From: Cellvibrionales bacterium
GTDB lineage: Bacteria; Pseudomonadota; Gammaproteobacteria; Pseudomonadales; JAHEGP01
DNA: 15,031 bases
Assembly: GCA_024645065.1 (NCBI GenBank)
Contig: JAHEGP010000053.1
Coordinates: 1 to 15,031, forward strand
Direction of reading: 5' to 3'
The position numbers and the translations under genes were made by a program. Within the stretch, counting starts at the first letter, position 1. Each line of letters opens with the position of its first letter. The notes under the pieces were generated by a model. It did not search any database. It was not told the DNA's origin and worked only from the letters and a program-made list of their open reading frames with translations. Shown in pieces: positions 1 through 8,048 of this stretch.

Positions 1-151
1 CCGCAGAGAGCATCACCACAGCGCGCTTTTTCGCGAGCTCAAAAACGTGCATCTTGCAAAACGTGGAGACGTGATCTATCCCTGCATTGGTACGGGAGTC
101 GGCCGCAAACAACATGCCCTCACGCAGGTTCATGGCAACACAGTAGGTCAT
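1..151 (-). CDS. anbu: Anbu, bacterial proteasome-like NTN-hydrolase peptidase (N-terminal fragment)
   Basis: This is the first 50 codons of a gene that runs off the left edge. The product starts MTYCVAMNLREGMLFAADSR and continues with TNAGIDHVSTF and KMHVFELAKK, which I recognise as the N-terminus of Anbu (ancestral beta subunit), a relative of HslV and the 20S proteasome beta subunits. After removal of Met the nucleophile would be Thr1. Asp17 and Lys32 sit where NTN peptidases of this group carry their catalytic Asp and Lys. The ATG at 149-151 is preceded by GGGGAG (plus-strand 161-166) with a 9-nt spacer, which supports this start. It is the last visible gene of the operon, 90 bp after the transglutaminase-like gene. 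Known Anbu proteins form open-ring or helical oligomers and their natural substrate is not established. The neighbours (ATP-grasp, alpha-E, transglutaminase-like) are its usual partners and strengthen the call. The C-terminal part cannot be judged. Confidence 0.93.
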   Translation of the reverse strand, partial: MTYCVAMNLREGMLFAADSRTNAGIDHVSTFCKMHVFELAKKRAVVMLSA

Positions 152-182
152 GGTGGTTGGCTCCCCGGCAAATAAAGTGACT

Positions 183-207
183 GACTGCCAAGCTGGCTTA
201 CGCAGTC
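183..207 (-). other. Stem-loop in the transglutaminase-anbu intergenic leader
   Basis: GACTGC (183-188) pairs with GCAGTC (202-207), and an inner GCC/GGC pair around AAGCT lies in the loop. It sits about 30 nt upstream of the anbu start on the minus strand. On that strand a run of six T comes before the hairpin, not after it, so it is not an intrinsic terminator for this operon. It could be an mRNA processing or stability element; there is no direct sign of function. Confidence 0.35.
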
Positions 208-241
208 AAAAAAGCTATTGATGGTGGTCCTGAAAACGCGG

Positions 242-1120
242 CTAACAGCGCTCCACATCCACCTCTACCTCGACGCTGTGCCCCTCACCTCCGCCAAAAA
301 CGGTTCCCTTCAGCGGCGTGACGTCGGCGTAATCGCGCCCCCAGGCGGTGGTAATATGCTGATGCTCCGCAAGGGTGTTATTGGTCGGATCAAAGTCCAT
401 CCAGCCCTCAACGGGCGAATAAACCGCAAACCACGCATGGCTGGCATCTGCTCCCACCAGCTTTTGCGTTCCCGGGGCGGGCAGCGTCTCGAGATAGCCG
501 CTGACATACCGCGCTGGAAGCCCGAGTGACCGAAGGCAGGCGATGGCCAGGTGGGCAAAGTCCTGGCAGACGCCGCGGCGGTGGGCAAACACCTCGATTA
601 CCGGTGTCGACACCGTGGTAGACACCGGGTCGTAGCTAAAGTCGCGATAAATTCGTTCCACCAGCTCACGCACCGCAGACAATAGCGGCCGGTCATCATC
701 GAAACTCGGACGGGCGTAGTCAGCCAACTCGGCGCCCAATCGCACCAGTGGCGACTCCAGCATATACTCCCGAGCTTCCAGGGTGGTCAAATCGTTGCTC
801 TGGTGCAGTGCCGTCCGGGCCTGGGCACAGCTAATACCAAAATCCAGGCCCAGGCCGGGGCGATAATCATCGACCGCCACCCTGCTATGGGCGGTGACTT
901 CAAGCAATACGTGGGGCCATTGCACGGTGAAGTGATAGCAGCGATTGCCGAAATAATCTTTCCGGGTATTACCCAATACCGGCAGGGGCTGCACATCTAT
1001 GTACGACTCGATACAGCGCTGGGTGGGCGTATCCCGGGGTAGCAGATGGGTCAGGCTGTGGCACTGGCTTACTTGCTCGGAATAGCGATAGCGGGTGGTA
1101 TGACGAACCCTGTAATTCAA
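242..1120 (-). CDS. Transglutaminase-like cysteine peptidase-fold protein (stand-alone, 292 aa)
   Basis: A predicted cytoplasmic protein with the bacterial transglutaminase N-terminal beta domain (about residues 1-85, starting MNYRVRHTTRYRYSEQV) and a transglutaminase-like core (about 150-250). The triad is visible: Cys185 in RRGVCQDFAH, His228 in DASHAWFAVY and Asp244 in GWMDFDPTNN. The conserved tail GRDYADVTPLKG is present. Members of this family act on amide bonds as peptidases or acyl transferases; the substrate here is unknown. The start is TTG at 1118-1120, overlapping the TGA of the preceding gene (TTGA). GGGAGGG lies about 6 nt upstream and no better in-frame start was seen, so translational coupling is likely. 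It is the fifth gene of the anbu operon. It may act together with Anbu to trim or hydrolyse the peptide made by the ATP-grasp enzymes; that is inference from gene context. Confidence 0.92.
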   Translation of the reverse strand: MNYRVRHTTRYRYSEQVSQCHSLTHLLPRDTPTQRCIESYIDVQPLPVLGNTRKDYFGNRCYHFTVQWPHVLLEVTAHSRVAVDDYRPGLGLDFGISCAQARTALHQSNDLTTLEAREYMLESPLVRLGAELADYARPSFDDDRPLLSAVRELVERIYRDFSYDPVSTTVSTPVIEVFAHRRGVCQDFAHLAIACLRSLGLPARYVSGYLETLPAPGTQKLVGADASHAWFAVYSPVEGWMDFDPTNNTLAEHQHITTAWGRDYADVTPLKGTVFGGGEGHSVEVEVDVERC

Positions 1121-3672
1121 GTCGAACCCTCCCAGGATTCCGTCAACAGCGGTTGCGGCCCATCGCCATGATCAAAGAATCGATCGGCAATAGCCAGCGA
1201 GGTGTCAGCAAGCAATTGCTGGATGCGTGCCAGCAACAGGTCGAGGTTGGTGCGCACGGAGTCCGCGCCATCATGAGCTGCCAACGCCAGTGGATCGCTC
1301 AACTTCAGCAGGGTGCTTGCCTCCAGCACCAGTCGGCTGTAGCTCGGCAAGCCCTGTTGCCCCGCCTCTGCGGGCAGCTCGTCGATGTGCGCCTCCAGGG
1401 TTTCAAGCTGGTACAACAGTGATCTCGGATTGGCTGGCTCCAGCAGTAAAAGCTCGAGACCGTTGGCGATAGCCATTTGTCCATTGTAGCGCCTGCGATA
1501 GCTATTGAGGCACTCCGCACTGAGAAGATTAGCCTCGAGCAATACTTCCTCATCGCGGTTCGACACCACCGGCACCAATAGCGATCGCACCTGGGAAATC
1601 GTCTGCCAGGCACGCTCGATACGTCTACCCATTTCCATAAAGTGCCAGCCGACGCCACGCATCATGCTTTCCTGGGCAAGCCCCGACAGCGCCAGCAAGG
1701 TTGTCACCAGGGGATCAAGTGCAGCCTCCGGCGCCGCGGTCATTCCCTGCGTCAAATCCTTCTCGAGTTGGACTAATTGGTCGCGAATATCGTTGATGAT
1801 GCGCTGCATATCCGACGACAGTGTCTCCTTGATTTCGTCGGCCGCCACCAGCAGTGCGTTGAGCGACGATGCAATCGAGCCGGTGCGATGGCGGTCACTG
1901 GCTACCGCCAGTAATTCGGGCTCGGGGTTGGCAAACAGGGCACCGTCATTGGTGACAAAACCAGGGTAGGTCGCGGTCAGGTGAGTGACCGCCCGCAGCA
2001 GCATGGGATAACTTGCCGGCGGCAAGGGTTCGATACCGTGCAACTCAACAAATACGGTGCGAAGCAGGCGCAGTGCAGATTCAGATCGCTCGGCATAGCG
2101 ACCAACCCAGAACACATTTTCGACGACCCGGCTGGGAACACCCAACCGGTCCCAGGCCTGCGGTTGAACCGCGGCTTCGGGTTCGCTGCGCAGGGTCAGT
2201 TGCTTCTCCGGCTCAGACGCCAGCACCCAGGTGTCCTTGCTCACCGAACCCAGTCGATTGCTGATCAGCGCTGTACCCTGGGCCAGGCCGGCCCGGGTAA
2301 GTCCACCCGGCATAACGCTGTAAGATGAGCCAGATGCCACCGCAAAGCTGCGCAATATGGCGCTCCTGGGCTGGAATTCGCTATTCTGCCAAACCGGCAG
2401 GCTGGAGGGCTGCAAATACTCCTGGGCGACGTACAGGTACGGCTGCTGGAGAATCTTGTTGCGCCAGTCATTGAGCCCTTGCTGGCTCAACTCGGCACCC
2501 AGGACGCTCTGGATATTCGCGGCACGGGAAGTCGGCTTGAGTACCAGCTGCCCGAGATTGGCGAGTACATGCTCGCGGTCCCTGGGATCGCCGCACCAGA
2601 AGGTAGCGACCGACTCCAGCAGCGGCTCGCGACCCAGGAAGAAACGGGCGATGTCGGGCATGTAACGCAGCAGCGCCGGATTTTCGAGTACGCTGGATCC
2701 CAGTGGGTTGGCAACGGCTACCCGCCCCATGCGGATCACTTCAAGCAAGCCGGGCACCCCCAGCTGGGAGTCGGATTTCAATTCGACCGGGTCGCAGTAA
2801 TTGTCATCGACCCGCCGCAATATGACGTCTACCCGCCTGAGGCCGTCGAGGGCTTTCATCCAGACATAGCCGTCGCGCACTGCCAGGTCGCCGCCCTGCA
2901 CCAGGGGAAAGCCGAGGTAGTTGGCGAGGTAGGCCTGCTCAAAATAGGTTTCGTTATAGGAGCCCGGGGACAGCATCACGATGCGAGGAATGTCACTACC
3001 GGGATTCAACTCGGTCAGTTTCGCCCGCAGCCTCTGGAAATACAATGACAAGCGATGCACATGGCTATCACGAAACAGGCTGGGGAAAACCCTTGACATA
3101 ACGGTGCGGTTTTCCAGCGCATAGCCAGTGCCACTGGGTGCCTGGCTGCGATCTGCGACAATCCGCATACTGCCATTGGGTGCCCGCACCATATCGGCGG
3201 CATACTGGATGAGCTGATGCTCACCGGGTATCGCCAGCCCCTGGCAGGGGCGCAGGAAGCCGGCATGACTATAGATGATTTCTGGGGGAATGATCCCGTG
3301 ACGCAATAACTGGCGGTCAGCGTAAATATCCTTGAGCACCAGGTTAAGCAGCTCAGCCCGCTCCTGGAGCCCGGATTCGATGCTGGCCCAGTCCTCGCTC
3401 TGGAGCAGCAGGGGAATGGGGTCGATCGCCCAGCTGCGAGCCGCCATCGGCTGAGCGTAATCGTTATAAGTGGCGCCATCGTCCCTGAGAATACGCCAGG
3501 CTTTACGCTCACGATCATTGATGACATCCGGGCCGAGGGAATCGAGGCTTTTGAGCAGGTACTGCCAATGGGCCCTGACCTCGCCGTCGGGAAGAAATAC
3601 CTCATCATGGCTGATCTGCGGTTCGCTATAAGCCAACCATGAGGATCGGGTACGTAAGCTGGATTCCATCAC
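1117..3672 (-). CDS. Circularly permuted ATP-grasp / alpha-E fusion protein (851 aa)
   Basis: A two-domain protein. Residues about 25-485 form a circularly permuted ATP-grasp type 2 domain (landmarks: GTGYALENR near 181-189, VMLSPGSYNETYFEQAYLA near 232-250, VDVILRRVDD near 281-290, SKDTWVL near 479-485). Residues about 512-835 form an alpha-E helical domain (VVENVFWVGRYAERSES near 516-531, and a second GRRIERAW copy further on). It is a fusion of what the first two operon genes encode separately. The ATP-grasp signatures are altered: the stand-alone paralogue has VLEDN where this protein has IVADR (171-175), and KPANESGGYG becomes KPTSRAANIQ (379-388). It may therefore be a non-catalytic or differently acting subunit. 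The start is GTG at 3670-3672 or ATG at 3667-3669; neither has a strong ribosome-binding site, and an in-frame stop lies 27 nt upstream. It begins 52 bp after the DUF2126 gene. Confidence 0.93.
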   Translation of the reverse strand: MMESSLRTRSSWLAYSEPQISHDEVFLPDGEVRAHWQYLLKSLDSLGPDVINDRERKAWRILRDDGATYNDYAQPMAARSWAIDPIPLLLQSEDWASIESGLQERAELLNLVLKDIYADRQLLRHGIIPPEIIYSHAGFLRPCQGLAIPGEHQLIQYAADMVRAPNGSMRIVADRSQAPSGTGYALENRTVMSRVFPSLFRDSHVHRLSLYFQRLRAKLTELNPGSDIPRIVMLSPGSYNETYFEQAYLANYLGFPLVQGGDLAVRDGYVWMKALDGLRRVDVILRRVDDNYCDPVELKSDSQLGVPGLLEVIRMGRVAVANPLGSSVLENPALLRYMPDIARFFLGREPLLESVATFWCGDPRDREHVLANLGQLVLKPTSRAANIQSVLGAELSQQGLNDWRNKILQQPYLYVAQEYLQPSSLPVWQNSEFQPRSAILRSFAVASGSSYSVMPGGLTRAGLAQGTALISNRLGSVSKDTWVLASEPEKQLTLRSEPEAAVQPQAWDRLGVPSRVVENVFWVGRYAERSESALRLLRTVFVELHGIEPLPPASYPMLLRAVTHLTATYPGFVTNDGALFANPEPELLAVASDRHRTGSIASSLNALLVAADEIKETLSSDMQRIINDIRDQLVQLEKDLTQGMTAAPEAALDPLVTTLLALSGLAQESMMRGVGWHFMEMGRRIERAWQTISQVRSLLVPVVSNRDEEVLLEANLLSAECLNSYRRRYNGQMAIANGLELLLLEPANPRSLLYQLETLEAHIDELPAEAGQQGLPSYSRLVLEASTLLKLSDPLALAAHDGADSVRTNLDLLLARIQQLLADTSLAIADRFFDHGDGPQPLLTESWEGST

Positions 3673-3724
3673 TTGGATACGCGCAGGGAAAAGCTGTCAT
3701 TATGTCCCAATTCAGCGCCCCAGG

Positions 3725-6700
3725 CTATTTGCTGCGCAAATCCAGGGTGTGGACATATTCACCGGGCGACTCCTCCGGTGGCGGCGCCATGGGGCGAGGC
3801 AAGCCATGCTCGGGGGCAAAGGCCCGCAATTCGTCAAAGTCCGGATTTCCCGGAAGCGGCCCCTGGGTGTGGCCATAGTCCCAGAAACGGTTGACCCGGC
3901 GCGCCTCCGCGGCGAAAGCGTTTACCGGGAAGTCATCGTAGGAGCGCCCTCCCGGATGGGTGACATGATACGTGCAGGCGCCGACAGATCGTCCGTTCCA
4001 GGAATCATAAAGATCGAAGACCAGCGGAGCATGTACGCCAATTCGGGGATGCAGCGCAGACGGCGGCGCCCAGGCGCGATAACGCACCGCGCCGACGTAT
4101 TCGCCACTGCGACCGGTATGGTGCAGCGGCACGCGGCGGCCGTTGCAGCACAAAATGTAGCGCTCCCCTGTGACCCCGGTGAGCTTCACCTGCAGGCGCT
4201 CAACCGAGGAGTCGACATAGCGTGAGGTACCGAAGCTGCTGACTTCTTCGCCCAGCACGTGCCATGGCTCGATGGCCCAGCGCAATTCGAGATTGATATC
4301 GCCAATATTCACATTGCCGTAATGGGGGAAGCGAAATTCCTCGAATGGCGTCAACCATTCCAGCTGGAACGGGTAGCCCTCAGCCTTGAGGTCGGCGATT
4401 ACTTCCTTGATATCCTGCCAGACATAGTGGGGCAACATGAATTTGTCATGCAGCTGGGTACCCCAGCGCACCAGCCTGCCGGTGTAGGGCTTTTTCCAGA
4501 AGCGGGCGACCAGGCAACGCAGCAACAATACCTGCACCAGGGCCATCCGCGCATGGGGAGGCATTTCAAAGCCGCGAAACTCCAGAATTCCCAGCCGGCC
4601 GGTGGGCGAGCCGGGGGCATACATTTTATCGATACAAAACTCGGCACGATGGGTGTTGCCAGTGATATCGATCAACAGGTTACGCATCAGGCGGTCGATC
4701 AACCAGGGCTCGTCGCACTCCCCCTGCGGAAATTGCTCAAAGGCTATCTCCAGCTCGTAGAGCATTTCCGGCCGACCTTCGTCGACCCGCGGAGCCTGGC
4801 TGGTGGGGCCGATAAACATGCCCGAGAACAGGTAGGACAAACCTGGGTGGTGCTGCCAATAGGTAATCAGACTGCGCAATAAATCAGGACGGCGCAACAG
4901 GGGGCTGTGCTCGGGGCTGGCGCCACCCAGTGTCACATGGTTGCCGCCACCGGTACCTGTGTGACGGCCATCCAGCATAAATTTTTCGGTACCCAGGCGG
5001 CAGGCGTGTGCTTCCTGGTAGAGAATATGGGTATTGTCCCGCAACTGCGCCCAACTGGCAGCAGGATGAATATTCACTTCGATCACGCCCGGGTCCGGTG
5101 TCACCAGCAGGCGCTGCAGGCGAGGGTCCCGGGGCGGTTCGTAACCCTCCAGCACCACCGGCATGTCGAGTTCGGCAGCCACACTCTCGATGGCGCGAAT
5201 CATATCGACGAAATGCTCCAGGTGCTCCAGTGGCGGCAGGAAAATGTGTACCTTGCCAGCGCGCTCCTCGACACACAGCGCAGTGTGCAGCACAGGCAAG
5301 GCCTTGGCATCGGGTTCAGCCTTCTTTCGGCGCTTCCTGGTGCCTTTCTTTCTGGACTTGCCGGCACTATCCGGTGCCGCTGGATCGTCAAGCTCATCCC
5401 GGGGCTCGAAGGGGTCTCGCTCCGGCTTGATCTCGGGCTCCTCCTCCCAGGGCAGCGAGCCGAGAGGCAGGCGCAGACCCAGGGGTGAATCGCCGGGGAT
5501 CAGGTTGATGGTTCCAATGCGTGTCTGCCACATGCTGGACCGCCATGGCTTGCCGGGTTCGCGGCCAAGCGGCAGTACAAAACCCTTGGGTTTTTCCAGA
5601 CCCCGCTGCAGCAGTTTGGCCAGCCGACGCCGGTCCTGGCTGTCCTTGCGTGTCGCTTTCAGCGGGTCGATGTTGGCGGGCAGCTGACGCTCCTGCCAGA
5701 TGTGATAGAGAGGATCTTCATAAGCGGGCTGCACAAAGGCGTCGGCCAGTCCGAGCCGGTCACACAGTGTCCGGGCGTATTTCTCCGCGTCGGCCAGGGT
5801 GAGGCCGTAATCCTCGTTGACTTTCGCCAACAGGCGCTTGTCGCTCCACAGGGCGACCCTGTCGGTACGCCAGAAGCATCCCAGCGCCCAGCGCGGCGTC
5901 GGCTCTCCCGGGTACCATTTTCCCTGGCCGTAGTGCACCAGGCCACCGGGTGCAAAACGCTCCCGCAAACGCAATAGTAATTGTTTGGCCAGCTTCAGTT
6001 TGTCTTCGCCGAGGGCCTCGGTATTCCACTGCGGGGCGTCCATATCTTCTGCCGAAACGAAAGTCGGCTCGCCACCCATGGTCAGGCGCACATCCGCCGT
6101 CTCCATCTGCGCATCCACGGCCAGCCCCAGGGTATCAATGGCGCTCCACTGATCCTCGCTGTAGGGCTTGGTGACCCGGGGATCCTCGTGAATCCGGACC
6201 ACATCATTGCTGAACTCAAATTCGACTTCGCATTTGTCGATCGCGCCGGTAATGGCCGCCGCGGTGGAGGGGTGCGGGGTACAGGCCAGCGGGATGTGAC
6301 CCTCGCCGGCAAACAAACCCGAGGTCGGGTCCAGCCCGACCCAACCGGCCCCGGGCAGGAATACCTCGCACCAGGCATGCAGGTCGGTAAAGTCCTGCTC
6401 CGGACCGGTGGGCCCATCCAGTGCTTTAACATCCGCGGTCAGCTGAACCAGATAGCCCGATACAAACCTTGCAGCCAAACCCAGGTGCCGCAGTATCTGC
6501 ACTAACAACCAGGCGCTGTCGCGACAAGAGCCTATGGCCAGCTCCAGGGTCTCGTCACAGCTCTGGACTCCGGGCTCCATGCGAATGCGGTAGCCAATAT
6601 CCTGCTGCAGGCGCTGGTTGACCGCCACCAGGAAATCGATAATGGCGATGGGGTTGTCGCGACCGGGCTTCACATCGCCTGCGAAGCGTTCCATCCAGTC

Positions 6701-7084
6701 GGTTAATTTCGGGCCACTCTCGGCAATGTCGAGGTAGGGCGCCAGTTCAATCCGCAATTGTGGCTCGTATTCGAACGGGTAGTGCTCTGCATACTCCTCA
6801 ACGAAGAAGTCGAAGGGATTGATTACCGTCATATCGGTAATCACCTCAACTTCCACCGCGAACTCTTTGACCTTCTCGGGAAAAACCAGGCGCGCCAGGA
6901 AGTTACCAAAGGGGTCCTGCTGCCAGTTAATAAAGTGGCTGGTCGGGCTAATCTTGAGTGAGTAGCTGTAGATTTTGTTGCGACAATGGGGTGCCGGTCG
7001 CAGGCGCACCACATGGGGCGACATTTTGACAAAGCGATCAAATCGGTAGTACGTGTTGTGGCGAAGGGCAACGCGAATTGTCAT
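3725..7084 (-). CDS. Transglutaminase-like / DUF2126 (GS-like ligase) protein, 1119 aa
   Basis: A long fusion. Residues 1-85 form a bacterial transglutaminase N-terminal domain. A transglutaminase-like core spans about 140-260, with Cys187 (IGSCRDSAW), His236 (DLHAWCEVF) and Asp252 (VGLDPTSG). The remainder, from about 290 to the end, is a DUF2126 region. DUF2126 has been predicted to be a circularly permuted glutamine-synthetase-like COOH-NH2 ligase. Consistent with that, VIEVNIHP (Glu669, Asn671, His673) and the glycine-rich HTGTGGGNH (708-716) look like metal and nucleotide loops. A very basic stretch (about 570-590, GKSRKKGTRKRRKK) links the two halves and is probably disordered. The ATG at 7082-7084 lies 10 bp after the alpha-E gene stop. 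The length of about 1100 residues is usual for the family. It could both make and cut amide bonds; the substrate is unknown. Confidence 0.93.
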   Translation of the reverse strand: MTIRVALRHNTYYRFDRFVKMSPHVVRLRPAPHCRNKIYSYSLKISPTSHFINWQQDPFGNFLARLVFPEKVKEFAVEVEVITDMTVINPFDFFVEEYAEHYPFEYEPQLRIELAPYLDIAESGPKLTDWMERFAGDVKPGRDNPIAIIDFLVAVNQRLQQDIGYRIRMEPGVQSCDETLELAIGSCRDSAWLLVQILRHLGLAARFVSGYLVQLTADVKALDGPTGPEQDFTDLHAWCEVFLPGAGWVGLDPTSGLFAGEGHIPLACTPHPSTAAAITGAIDKCEVEFEFSNDVVRIHEDPRVTKPYSEDQWSAIDTLGLAVDAQMETADVRLTMGGEPTFVSAEDMDAPQWNTEALGEDKLKLAKQLLLRLRERFAPGGLVHYGQGKWYPGEPTPRWALGCFWRTDRVALWSDKRLLAKVNEDYGLTLADAEKYARTLCDRLGLADAFVQPAYEDPLYHIWQERQLPANIDPLKATRKDSQDRRRLAKLLQRGLEKPKGFVLPLGREPGKPWRSSMWQTRIGTINLIPGDSPLGLRLPLGSLPWEEEPEIKPERDPFEPRDELDDPAAPDSAGKSRKKGTRKRRKKAEPDAKALPVLHTALCVEERAGKVHIFLPPLEHLEHFVDMIRAIESVAAELDMPVVLEGYEPPRDPRLQRLLVTPDPGVIEVNIHPAASWAQLRDNTHILYQEAHACRLGTEKFMLDGRHTGTGGGNHVTLGGASPEHSPLLRRPDLLRSLITYWQHHPGLSYLFSGMFIGPTSQAPRVDEGRPEMLYELEIAFEQFPQGECDEPWLIDRLMRNLLIDITGNTHRAEFCIDKMYAPGSPTGRLGILEFRGFEMPPHARMALVQVLLLRCLVARFWKKPYTGRLVRWGTQLHDKFMLPHYVWQDIKEVIADLKAEGYPFQLEWLTPFEEFRFPHYGNVNIGDINLELRWAIEPWHVLGEEVSSFGTSRYVDSSVERLQVKLTGVTGERYILCCNGRRVPLHHTGRSGEYVGAVRYRAWAPPSALHPRIGVHAPLVFDLYDSWNGRSVGACTYHVTHPGGRSYDDFPVNAFAAEARRVNRFWDYGHTQGPLPGNPDFDELRAFAPEHGLPRPMAPPPEESPGEYVHTLDLRSK

Positions 7085-7094
7085 TCCGAATGTC

Positions 7095-8048
7095 TCAGTC
7101 TGCGGTTGCGGGCTCTAGCAAAAACCAGGTCTCGGCGAAGCAGTTATGCAACTTTGCCAACTCAAGTTGGATCTCGTTCATAAACTCTCGAAAGTTCTCT
7201 CCCAGCACATCGTAGCCATCGTAGCGAACTATCTGCCTTTCGATAGCCAGCGCAATTTTGCGCGCATCGGTGCCGTGCGGCAAGCGGGAAATGGCATGAG
7301 CAAGGCGGCTCATCGAGAACATTACCGTGCGAGGATATTCTTTATCCGCCAGCAGAAAGCGCGTTACCCCGGCGCCATTGACCGGTGCCCTCTCCTTGCG
7401 CAGGTAAGGTTGGTAGGCATCGAGAGATCGCAAAACATTGCCCCAGACAATCTGCGAAATATTGGTGGAGGCGTCCTCCGCCGACATAACCACCGCCGCG
7501 CCCGCATCCATGATACGCGTAGCCATGTCCGCACGCTCCAGGGTACGCCCCAGGCGGATGAATTCCGAGGCGGCGTCCTTGTTCATACTATTGGCAAACA
7601 GTCCGCTAAACTGATGGCATGCCTTGAGAATATTGTTCAGGTACTGGTTACGGTGTCCCCGATTGAGCCCCTGTTGCATGTTGTCTTCAGCAAACAGCTT
7701 CAATTCATTGACCATTTCCCAGGTATCTGCCGGTATGACGTCGCGACAGGTTCGGGCATTTTCCCGCGCCATCTTGAGTGAAGACAGCATGGAACTGCCG
7801 TTGGTATCGTCTGCCAGCATAAACTTGATGACGTTGCGCTCGTCGCGATTCTTGTAACGCTCGCTGAACGCCTCACTACTATCGTTGATATCGACCAGGG
7901 TATACCAACTGAGATCAACTCCTCGCGGCAGGTCCAGCAACAGGTTGGCATAGACCTTCACCATGCGCGCGGTGTTTTCCGCCCGCTCCAGATAGCGGGC
8001 CATCCAGTAGACCCGCTCAGCTACTCTCGACAACATCATCAGGCTCAT
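7095..8048 (-). CDS. Alpha-E domain-containing helical protein (317 aa)
   Basis: An all-helical protein of the alpha-E (formerly DUF403) family. The defining motif is at the N-terminus (residues 8-28: RVAERVYWMARYLERAEN and TAR), and a second copy of its core occurs 150 residues later (ERAENTARM at 21-29, ERADMATRIM at 171-180). This suggests two related helical-bundle halves. No signal peptide or membrane segment is seen, so it is probably cytoplasmic. The family is found almost only next to, or fused with, circularly permuted ATP-grasp proteins, as in the 851-residue protein of this operon, so a direct complex with the ATP-grasp enzyme is likely. Its ATG (8046-8048) overlaps the TGA of the ATP-grasp gene as ATGA, indicating coupled translation. 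Its biochemical role is unknown. Confidence 0.93.
   Translation of the reverse strand: MSLMMLSRVAERVYWMARYLERAENTARMVKVYANLLLDLPRGVDLSWYTLVDINDSSEAFSERYKNRDERNVIKFMLADDTNGSSMLSSLKMARENARTCRDVIPADTWEMVNELKLFAEDNMQQGLNRGHRNQYLNNILKACHQFSGLFANSMNKDAASEFIRLGRTLERADMATRIMDAGAAVVMSAEDASTNISQIVWGNVLRSLDAYQPYLRKERAPVNGAGVTRFLLADKEYPRTVMFSMSRLAHAISRLPHGTDARKIALAIERQIVRYDGYDVLGENFREFMNEIQLELAKLHNCFAETWFLLEPATAD

Noticed and set aside
183..207. Hairpin before anbu as a terminator that would uncouple anbu from the operon
   Set aside because: The T run lies on the 5' side of the stem on the transcribed strand, so the arrangement is wrong for an intrinsic terminator in this direction.
2479..3048. 189-codon open frame on the plus strand inside the ATP-grasp/alpha-E gene
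   Set aside because: Antisense shadow of a clearly conserved protein in GC-rich DNA; the product resembles no family I know.
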